64,000 nucleotides of DNA, from contig CAZJAT010000007.1 of the NCBI GenBank assembly GCA_964544145.1, positions 1 through 64,000 on the forward strand, read 5' to 3'. Positions 52,588 to 59,660 of the stretch are shown one piece after another. Under the pieces are notes generated by a model. It saw only the letters and a list, made by a program, of their open reading frames with translations, had not been told where the DNA came from and made no database searches. The position numbers and the translations under genes are program-made. The stretch is from CAZJAT01 sp964544145. Lineage in GTDB: Bacteria; Hydrothermota; 32-111. The stretch's first letter is position 1. Every line of letters begins with the position of its first letter.

Positions 52588-52894
52588 ATATTATCTTTAC
52601 ACCTTTGCAATATTCCATTTGAAGCGGATGTATCTTTTCTATACTTACTCTTACATCCTTAATGCTGAAATCGTTCTTGATTGAATCATGGAGTTTTATT
52701 ACTGCTTCTTCCATTGTATTGAATTTTTGGGAATTGATAAAATGCATAATATTATTATATATATCAGAATAATCAGTAAACTCTTTATCGCATGAATATA
52801 ATACCTCTATTCTCACTTCATTCTTTTTCAATTTTTCTTCACTCAATATACCGAGAAACATCTCTGTTTCAATATTGATTGTATATTTAAACAC
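52571..52894 (-). CDS. folB: Dihydroneopterin aldolase
   Basis: 107 residues, short but in range. The alignable core is GILSEEKLKKNEVRIEVLY, then the Glu in NTMEEAVIKL (corresponding to the substrate-binding Glu) and the Lys in VSIEKIHP (corresponding to the catalytic Lys). It makes hydroxymethyldihydropterin, the substrate of the folK product whose gene follows at once. The family match is weaker than for folK, and the neighbourhood strengthens it. It overlaps porX by 8 bp. Confidence 0.82.
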   Translation of the reverse strand: MFKYTINIETEMFLGILSEEKLKKNEVRIEVLYSCDKEFTDYSDIYNNIMHFINSQKFNTMEEAVIKLHDSIKNDFSIKDVRVSIEKIHPLQMEYCKGVKIIYGTFE

Positions 52895-54425
52895 GTTTGT
52901 CCAGAATCCCCACAGGCATTATCATTTCCTCCATAGAAACACCTCCATGCTGAAATGTATTAAAATATTTATTCTTATATTGATTAAATTTTGTTGAATA
53001 TACGAGATAACCATTGCCGCTCGCAATATACCATTTGTCTGTTTTCTTTGCAACAGGCAGTCCGAATACAAGAGGATTATCAATTGTCAATATATTTTTG
53101 TCTTCACTTCTTATTGAAGAACCGAATTTGTATTTTAAATTCACAGAAACATCCTTGCCTGTTTCTATCTTCATTGCCTTCTTGCTTATTATTGAACCAT
53201 GATCACTTGTAATAATAATCTTAAATCCAAGATCAGCTGCTCTATTGAGGAATTGTAAAATACCGCTTGTTCTGAACCATGTTGATATAAAAGCAAGCAG
53301 TGAATTCTCATCAGGCAGCATATCCTTCAATATATCACTGTCAGACCGGAAATGAGTGAATACATCCATAATATTAATAATAAGCGCATTTAAATCACTA
53401 TTTATAATATTATTGAAATTGCCTATATAACGGGACAAATCCTCATTAGTTGAAATCTTGCTGTATGAAATATTTTTCTTAGGCAATTCAGTCAGTATTT
53501 TTTTTCTGAGGAAGAAATTCTCATGCTGATTCTGGCTTTCCTTATCCATAAATGTCCATTTGTCAGGGTATATACTATGTATCTGGGAAGGAAGAAGACC
53601 GCTGAATATTGCATTCCTAGCATATGGTGTAGCTGTTGGCAGTATTGCATAATAATATGAGAGCTGCGTTTTGAAATAATCCTTCAGAAATGTCTCCATA
53701 AGAAGATAATGGTCATAACGCATACAGTCAATCAAAACAAATAATACCTTTCTGTTTTCCCTGAGTTCCGGGATAATAAAATTATCCAAAAAGGTATGAG
53801 ACATGACAATTTCTTTTGACTGAATCAATTCTGTATAATGATTTTTTATGTAGGTGAAGAATTGACTGTTAATCTGCTCTTTCTGCATATTGTGCATTGA
53901 TATAATGTCATTTTCTATATTCCTGTTAATAGCAAGATTCCATAGATTGAATATATGGTGAATTTTTTTATATGCTTTATGATCCTCACCATTATCAAGT
54001 ATATCATTTATTTTTCCAATAGCATGTGAGTAATTTTTCCCTACACTTTCCCTTATTTTCTCTTTCTTGCTAAGGGTTTTCTTAATTGTTGCCTGAAGCT
54101 GTTTCGGGTTAACCGGTTTTATCAAATAATCATCCGCCATCTCACTTAGGGCAGAATCAATAATATCATCATCCTCTGCTTTTGTAATCATTATAACAGG
54201 CAAATTAAAGGACCTTTCCCTTATACTGTTCAAAGTCTCAATACCATCCAAACCGGGCATAAACTGGTCCAAAAAGACAATGTCAAAATATTCTTCTTCT
54301 ATAAGATGCAGTGCATCCTGTCCATTTGTCACTGTTTTGATCTCATATCCTGATTTTTCCAAAAAGAATATAAGCGATTTAAGGCTGTCTATCTGATCAT
54401 CAATCCATAAGATTCTCGGTTTCAT
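52887..54425 (-). CDS. porX: PorX-type response regulator with PglZ domain
   Basis: 512 residues. The N-terminal receiver has D9-D10 and phospho-acceptor D53 (VFLDQFMPGLDG) and the late DDYLIKPVNP Lys. A helical linker leads to a PglZ/alkaline-phosphatase-like domain with LIDCMRYDHYLLM, ITSDHGS and the metal-site QHGGVSMEEMIMP. This order is that of PorX, the T9SS regulator. In the operon the gene is preceded by a histidine kinase (4-bp overlap) and by a diguanylate cyclase gene. That suggests a signalling module that could control secretion or surface properties; its target is not visible. Confidence 0.88.
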   Translation of the reverse strand: MKPRILWIDDQIDSLKSLIFFLEKSGYEIKTVTNGQDALHLIEEEYFDIVFLDQFMPGLDGIETLNSIRERSFNLPVIMITKAEDDDIIDSALSEMADDYLIKPVNPKQLQATIKKTLSKKEKIRESVGKNYSHAIGKINDILDNGEDHKAYKKIHHIFNLWNLAINRNIENDIISMHNMQKEQINSQFFTYIKNHYTELIQSKEIVMSHTFLDNFIIPELRENRKVLFVLIDCMRYDHYLLMETFLKDYFKTQLSYYYAILPTATPYARNAIFSGLLPSQIHSIYPDKWTFMDKESQNQHENFFLRKKILTELPKKNISYSKISTNEDLSRYIGNFNNIINSDLNALIINIMDVFTHFRSDSDILKDMLPDENSLLAFISTWFRTSGILQFLNRAADLGFKIIITSDHGSIISKKAMKIETGKDVSVNLKYKFGSSIRSEDKNILTIDNPLVFGLPVAKKTDKWYIASGNGYLVYSTKFNQYKNKYFNTFQHGGVSMEEMIMPVGILDKRV

Positions 54426-55609
54426 CTGCTTTCACCTGAAGGCAATTTAATAATAAAGGATGTACCCATATTTTTTTCTGTATAATCCAATTTCAATCTT
54501 CCTTTATGAAATTCCTCTATAATCTTTTTTGTTAAAGGCAGACCAATGCCCCAGCCTCTGCTTTTGGTTGTAAATCCCGCATTGAATATGGAATCAATGT
54601 GTTTTCTCTCAATGCCTCTGCCATTATCAGATATACGTGTTTCGACAAATCTGCCCTTTCTTTCAGTAACAACCTCAATGCGGCCGTTTTCCGAATTCTT
54701 CAGTGCATCTATGCTGTTCTTTATAAGGTTTTCAAATGACCATTTTATTAACTCTCTATCACCCGTCACATTGCATTGTTCACTATTTATATAAATAATA
54801 TCAATTTTATTTCTGCTTAATGATGGTACCCTTTTTCTAAAATAATTGATTACCTCTGACACAATTTCATCCAGATTTATCAGTTCTATTGTCAGTGGTG
54901 AGCCGATTTTATTAAATCTCTTTGCTATTACATTCAGTCTCTGAGCATCTTCATTGATCCCATCAACAAGCTTACTGTCAATATTCTCAGATTTCAATAT
55001 CTCAATCCAGCCGAATAATGATGAGAGGGGTGTACCTATCTGGTGAGCTGTTTCTTTAGCCATTCCGCCCCATATGTAATTTTCCGTACTCTTTCTGTAC
55101 ATTACATATCCATATATGCCAAGCACAAGAAATATGACTGATACAATCAATTGAAAAAATGGGGCAAATTGTATTCTCTTATACAGAGCATCTTCCCCAT
55201 AATGAACAATGCCGAGTATCTTATTCTGATATTTAATCTCAATAGGTGTATTCTCCCTATCCAGTTTGCTAATAATCCTGTCCATTTCTATTTTGTCTTC
55301 ATCCGAAAGATTACCCGGGAATATCTGATCAAATTTGCCTACATTTCTCCATGCAACAGGCATATTGTTCTCATCTGTAACTATTATAGGAAAACTGATT
55401 TTAGATATTACTTCCTCAAATATAATCTCATCTGCATTACCTGTTTCAGTGAGATCACTGGAGAATCTTGCAAATATCCTTGTTTGTGATTTTGCATTTT
55501 CTTCCAATTTGAAAATGATGTCCTGAACATAGAGAAATGATGCAAGAGCTACAGTAATCATTGCAAATAAAAAATAGGTTTTCAGAAACAGAGGATTTTT
55601 ACCCCTCAT
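54422..55609 (-). CDS. Sensor histidine kinase, probable partner of PorX
   Basis: 395 residues. Two membrane helices (about residues 10-28 and 150-168) flank a periplasmic region of about 120 residues. The HisKA block is WGGMAKETAHQIGTPLSSLFGWIEIL with the phospho-histidine, and the HATPase has FENLIKNSIDAL, DNGRGI and GWGIGLPLT. The 4-bp overlap with porX makes it the obvious cognate kinase, an inference from position. It lies 4 bp into the end of the diguanylate cyclase gene. No sensor domain is recognised in the periplasmic region. Confidence 0.9.
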   Translation of the reverse strand: MRGKNPLFLKTYFLFAMITVALASFLYVQDIIFKLEENAKSQTRIFARFSSDLTETGNADEIIFEEVISKISFPIIVTDENNMPVAWRNVGKFDQIFPGNLSDEDKIEMDRIISKLDRENTPIEIKYQNKILGIVHYGEDALYKRIQFAPFFQLIVSVIFLVLGIYGYVMYRKSTENYIWGGMAKETAHQIGTPLSSLFGWIEILKSENIDSKLVDGINEDAQRLNVIAKRFNKIGSPLTIELINLDEIVSEVINYFRKRVPSLSRNKIDIIYINSEQCNVTGDRELIKWSFENLIKNSIDALKNSENGRIEVVTERKGRFVETRISDNGRGIERKHIDSIFNAGFTTKSRGWGIGLPLTKKIIEEFHKGRLKLDYTEKNMGTSFIIKLPSGESR

Positions 55610-57627
55610 TTTCCCCCTTCCACCCTATTACGTCCTTTCTTTTTTGCTGAATAGAGAGCATCATCAACCCATCGCAGTAATGAATCCATTGTATTGGCAT
55701 CATCCGGATATGAAACTGTACCGAGAGATAATGTAATATTAATATGCTCGGCAAAATCAAAATCCGTTACTTTATTCATAATTCTCTTTGCCAGTTTGAG
55801 TGTAAATGTTTTACTTGAACCCGGCAGAATGACAAAAAACTCATCACCTCCATATCTTGTTACAATATCCCCCTTTCTGACAATTGAGCGCAGAAGATCT
55901 GCCAATTCCCGAATAATCCTGTCCCCTACCATATGGCCATATGTATCATTTATCTCCTTGAAATAATCAATATCAATCATAATTATTGACAGGGGAATAT
56001 TCAGGAGCTTTGATCTATCCAGTTCTTCCCTGAGACGGTTCATAAAATATCTGTAATTGAACATACCTGTCATACCATCAGTTACTGCCAGTTTTTCTGT
56101 TTCTTCATATTTGAATGTATTATCAATAGCAGTAGACAGATGGGAAGCAATAATGGATATTATCCTCATATCATTCTCATCCAATGCATTAATTCCCTCT
56201 TTCTCAACATTTAATACACCAATTATATGATTGGATATTTTCAAAGGTACGGCGATTTCCGATAAACTGATATCATTCCTTCCTATATATCTGGGATCTG
56301 AACCGGTATCCCTTACCAATACAGGGACATCATTTTCTGCCACCCATCCTGTGAGTCCCTCTCCTGATGAAATGGCACCTTTGTAATCCTCAAGATAATC
56401 CTTTTGATATCCCGAGAATGCCTTCACCTCCATCTGCCCCTCTTCATTGAACAGCCATACAGTTACATTTATATAATTGAAATTATCCTTAATCTCTTTA
56501 ACAAGAAAATTGAGCATAGATTCGATATCCAGAAATGCAGTAAGATTGGATGATATCCTGTTGACTCGCTCCAGATCAGAAATCAAATCTTCCATTCGCC
56601 TGAATAGTTTTGAATTCTCTATAGCAAGTGAGGCCGTTTGAGCAAATGATTCCAGTAAATCAATTGCTTCCTTTATTTTTATATCCCTGTCAACAGGTTT
56701 ATCAACTGAAATAATACCAATAATATTACCTTCCTTCTCATAAAGGGGAATAAGCAGAATATCCTCAGGGTGCCAATGTGAATATTCATTGGGTTTTTCA
56801 TCAGGTAATATGTAAGACAAATCGCTGATTTTCTGAATTCCTGATTCATTATGATTAATATAATATGATTTTGATATTCTGTTTTTTTCTACCATCAACT
56901 CCTTAACAGTTGAATAGGGAAGTTTTTGTGACTGCAGTTTTTCAAACACCTTTTTATCCAGCCCATATTGCGACAAACGCACAAATGCATTTTCCTGCTC
57001 ATTGTACAATGATAATAATACAACCTTAAAACCCAAGGATTCACTTATATACCTGCTTATAATATCCAGTATCCTATTCAATTCAAATGTGCTCTGCAGC
57101 AATCCTGCAAGTCTCTGCAATGTGCTTATTTTTTTAGTCAATGCCTTTATTCTTACATCTATTGACTGATTCAAATCCTTCATTTTGTTCAGATAAATCT
57201 TTGAAAACACAGCATCCAGTATAAATATAAATTCATGCATATCACTATGCAGTGATTTGGGAAATTCATTCATCCTGTAATGAACAAATAATGCTGTTTT
57301 TTCTTCATCATCAGTATAAACATAATATTCCCTGTTTTTCTCCAATACAGTCTCATTATTCAGTTTCAAATCATAGATCAATGTATCAATATGATAATAA
57401 TTATCATCCTGTTTTATTGCCATTCTCTTCCAGTCAAATTCTTCTTTCTTCAGCATCAGTTTGCCATCTGCACTTCTGGATGATATAAAATAATTGTCAT
57501 TTCTGCGGCTGAATAAGAGTAGAAAATCATCAATTCCGGCTCTGTAGAATATATCTATAAGACCTGAGATTAATGCGCCTTCTTCCTTTTCCTTTAATAT
57601 GAATGAATACATATCCTTTAATATCAT
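55606..57627 (-). CDS. Diguanylate cyclase with two GAF domains
   Basis: 673 residues. An unrecognised N-terminal region (1-150) leads into a coiled coil (about 150-175), GAF 1 (about 175-345), GAF 2 (about 365-505) and GGDEF (about 515-673). The active-site motif is GGDEF at residues 593-597 and the inhibitory I-site is RKGD, so the enzyme should make cyclic di-GMP with product inhibition. No membrane segment is present, so it is cytoplasmic and GAF domains bind the signal. It heads the long run and starts at the first strong promoter with leaderless geometry. Its coupling to porX suggests c-di-GMP and T9SS control are linked. Confidence 0.92.
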   Translation of the reverse strand: MILKDMYSFILKEKEEGALISGLIDIFYRAGIDDFLLLFSRRNDNYFISSRSADGKLMLKKEEFDWKRMAIKQDDNYYHIDTLIYDLKLNNETVLEKNREYYVYTDDEEKTALFVHYRMNEFPKSLHSDMHEFIFILDAVFSKIYLNKMKDLNQSIDVRIKALTKKISTLQRLAGLLQSTFELNRILDIISRYISESLGFKVVLLSLYNEQENAFVRLSQYGLDKKVFEKLQSQKLPYSTVKELMVEKNRISKSYYINHNESGIQKISDLSYILPDEKPNEYSHWHPEDILLIPLYEKEGNIIGIISVDKPVDRDIKIKEAIDLLESFAQTASLAIENSKLFRRMEDLISDLERVNRISSNLTAFLDIESMLNFLVKEIKDNFNYINVTVWLFNEEGQMEVKAFSGYQKDYLEDYKGAISSGEGLTGWVAENDVPVLVRDTGSDPRYIGRNDISLSEIAVPLKISNHIIGVLNVEKEGINALDENDMRIISIIASHLSTAIDNTFKYEETEKLAVTDGMTGMFNYRYFMNRLREELDRSKLLNIPLSIIMIDIDYFKEINDTYGHMVGDRIIRELADLLRSIVRKGDIVTRYGGDEFFVILPGSSKTFTLKLAKRIMNKVTDFDFAEHINITLSLGTVSYPDDANTMDSLLRWVDDALYSAKKKGRNRVEGGK

Positions 57628-57633
57628 ATAGTT

Positions 57634-57661
57634 ATTATAAGTAAAATATTTAATGAGTCAA
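57634..57661 (-). promoter_or_regulatory. Promoter TTGACT-N16-TATAAT at the head of the long minus-strand run, leaderless geometry
   Basis: On the minus strand TTGACT (57661-57656), a 16-nt spacer and a perfect TATAAT (57639-57634) are followed by 6 nt and the ATG at 57627. No Shine-Dalgarno exists between them. It should drive the diguanylate cyclase-kinase-porX module. Confidence 0.78.
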
Positions 57662-57671
57662 TGTAAATATT

Positions 57672-57713
57672 ATGCATTTTTTGTCAAATTATCTTGCTTC
57701 CATGCAATTTTTG
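57672..57713 (+). repeat. Pair of 12-nt direct repeats upstream of the sigma-54 promoter
   Basis: ATGCATTTTTTG at 57672-57683 and ATGCAATTTTTG at 57702-57713 differ at one base and are 30 bp apart, about three helical turns. Their centres lie about 108 and 78 bp before the predicted sigma-54 transcription start, where enhancer-binding activators usually bind. This is a candidate activator site only; the AT-rich setting makes chance a real possibility. Confidence 0.35.
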
Positions 57714-57759
57714 CACATTATTTATTATTTAAATACTACTATAAACAGACATTTACAAT

Positions 57760-57775
57760 TGGTATATTTCTTGCA
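57760..57775 (+). promoter_or_regulatory. Sigma-54 (RpoN) promoter of the C11 peptidase
   Basis: TGGTATA-TTTC-TTGCA fits TGGYRYR-N4-TTGCW at every position, with -24 GG at 57761-57762 and -12 GC at 57773-57774. It shares TGGTATA and TTGCA with the pilin-operon promoter at 7414. Transcription would begin near 57786, and AAGGAG lies before the ATG at 57808. It suggests shared control of pilins and this secreted peptidase. Confidence 0.82.
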
Positions 57776-57807
57776 TATTATTTTGTCAAATACACAAGGA
57801 GAAAAGA

Positions 57808-59553
57808 ATGAGAAAATTAATTTCATTTATGATTTTAGCAACACTTACGGTATTCATTTTTGCCAAACCATTTACATTGATGATTTATATATGCGGTGAT
57901 AATAATCTATCAGGTGCAATGAATGGTGATATTGATGAAATGGAGGCAGCATATGGCAGCCTCACAGGCAATCTGGATATAGTGTTGTGCGTTGATGGAT
58001 CATCTTCATATGGCGGATATTATGATGAAGCGGGAAATCATTCAGATACAAGATATTATCATCTATCCGGAGGCGGTAATGGCAGTGACAATACAATCAA
58101 TGAAACTGCTGCCTCAGCACTTGGAGAAGAAAATATGGCTGATCCTCAGACATTGATTGATTTTGCCGACTGGACTGAGCAGCATTATCCTGCTGATGAA
58201 TATGGACTTATTATATGGAATCATGGTGCCGGCTGGGGAAAAGGCGATGTAATAACAAAGGGTGGAGTCAGCGATGATACTGATGGTGATTTCATGTCAG
58301 GCGGAGCTGGTGAATGGAGAGCCGCATTGGCTGGAGCAAGAGCACAGATCAAACAGGATTTTTATTTTATTGGTCATGACCTATGTGTTATGGCTTATAT
58401 GGAAGTACTCTGGGATGAATATGACATTGCTGAGATGATAGTTGGTTCAGAAGCCAATGAACCATATGACGGATGGTATTATAATCATTTCATCACATCG
58501 CTTGCAACAAGTAATCCTGCAACACATGCAGAACTTGGTTCAAATATAGTTAATGATTATTCTGATTATTACAGTTCAAGTGCAACAATGACATATAATG
58601 TCATCAATGATACAGAATATTACAATGGCATAACTGAGAATCAATTCCTTGCACTGAGGGATCATATTGTGTGGCTTGCATATTATCTGATTACAGATGA
58701 AGGCGGCAGGGATGACTCTGATGTGCAGTCATGCATTGATGCAGCTGTAGAGATGTCAGGCGGTACATTCTATGAAGATTTCAAGGATATGTGGGATTTC
58801 TGTAATGAATTGACATTATATGCAAAATCAAAGGTCCCGTTTTCCACCAATGTTGTCACAGAAGCAAATGCTGTCAAATCACTTATTGAGGATATGAATC
58901 CTCAGCATTGGCAGGCAGGATTCACGGGTTCAAAGGGACTTGGAATTTATTTGCCTGATGATGATAATATTTATTATTTTGAAGAACCCTATGATGCATC
59001 CAGTTTCCCTTGGGGCGGAAATGATGCTGTTCAATGGACAGATTTCATCTATGGAGCAACAAGCACAACAACTCCAAGCAATTATTCCACAGCAATATCA
59101 TCCGCAAATGCTACAATTGAAAAATCAAAAACAGAGATTACAGTGAAATATGAAATAACAGGTGATTACTCATATGTTATTATTGAGAGAAATGGCAGTA
59201 CAATAACAAAACTCTATGAAAGAAATGGATCATATACTGAAAGGATTGCGGAACCGGGTGAATATAATTATACTGTTAGGGCATTTACAAGTGATGGCAG
59301 TTCAAAGGAAGTATTCACAAAATCATTTTTATATATCAATGAGAAACCCATAATAAGAAACAGCATACTTGTTACTGACGGTTTCTCCGATAAAGTAACA
59401 TTCTTCTCTGTTGACGGCCGGCATATCAATGTGAATGGGAAAGATTATCATTATGACATCTCAGGTCTCAATGAAGGAATGTATTTTGTAAAAATAGGCA
59501 GTGACACTTATAAAATGACAAAAATTGACAAAAATAATACATTCATATATTAA
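57808..59553 (+). CDS. Secreted clostripain-family (C11) cysteine peptidase with T9SS-like C-terminal domain
   Basis: 581 residues. A signal peptide (1-20) precedes the peptidase: FTLMIYICGDNNLSGAMNGDIDEME, catalytic His139 in IIWNHGAGW, and Cys193 in FIGHDLCVMAYMEV, the clostripain dyad. After the catalytic region come a Ser/Thr-rich linker, a beta-sandwich-like module (about 430-515), and a final module with FFSVDGRHINVN...YHYDISGLNEGMYFVKI, which resembles T9SS type A sorting domains. It is probably exported and either anchored or released through a T9SS-like route. Members cleave after Arg or Lys. It is under a predicted sigma-54 promoter. Confidence 0.88.
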   Translation: MRKLISFMILATLTVFIFAKPFTLMIYICGDNNLSGAMNGDIDEMEAAYGSLTGNLDIVLCVDGSSSYGGYYDEAGNHSDTRYYHLSGGGNGSDNTINETAASALGEENMADPQTLIDFADWTEQHYPADEYGLIIWNHGAGWGKGDVITKGGVSDDTDGDFMSGGAGEWRAALAGARAQIKQDFYFIGHDLCVMAYMEVLWDEYDIAEMIVGSEANEPYDGWYYNHFITSLATSNPATHAELGSNIVNDYSDYYSSSATMTYNVINDTEYYNGITENQFLALRDHIVWLAYYLITDEGGRDDSDVQSCIDAAVEMSGGTFYEDFKDMWDFCNELTLYAKSKVPFSTNVVTEANAVKSLIEDMNPQHWQAGFTGSKGLGIYLPDDDNIYYFEEPYDASSFPWGGNDAVQWTDFIYGATSTTTPSNYSTAISSANATIEKSKTEITVKYEITGDYSYVIIERNGSTITKLYERNGSYTERIAEPGEYNYTVRAFTSDGSSKEVFTKSFLYINEKPIIRNSILVTDGFSDKVTFFSVDGRHINVNGKDYHYDISGLNEGMYFVKIGSDTYKMTKIDKNNTFIY

Positions 59554-59567
59554 TATACCTGCCATAT

Positions 59568-59595
59568 TTTAGGGCAGTCAATTGACTGCCCTAAA
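59568..59595 (+). terminator. Perfect 28-nt palindrome after the C11 peptidase gene, probable terminator
   Basis: The sequence is an exact palindrome of 14 bp per arm centred at 59581-59582, with a GC-rich GGGCAGTC/GACTGCCC part. It starts 15 bases after the peptidase stop. A U-tract is weak (CTCTTGAATTATTTTCCC), so it is either a moderately efficient terminator or an mRNA-end stabiliser. Confidence 0.55.
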
Positions 59596-59598
59596 CTC

Positions 59599-59627
59599 TT
59601 GAATTATTTTCCCTTTTATGTTATAAA
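59599..59627 (+). promoter_or_regulatory. Candidate promoter TTGAAT-N17-TATAAA before the foldase gene
   Basis: TTGAAT (59599-59604), a 17-nt spacer and TATAAA (59622-59627) precede a leader of about 28 nt with AAAGGAG nine bases before the ATG at 59661. It follows the hairpin directly. Confidence 0.5.
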
Positions 59628-59660
59628 TATAAATCTTAATCAATAAAGGAGATTAATATT

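Noticed and set aside
57752..57781. Sigma-70 promoter TTTACA-N18-TATTAT before the C11 peptidase
   Set aside because: The same DNA holds a perfect sigma-54 site with correct spacing; the sigma-70 reading has a poor spacer and hexamers.
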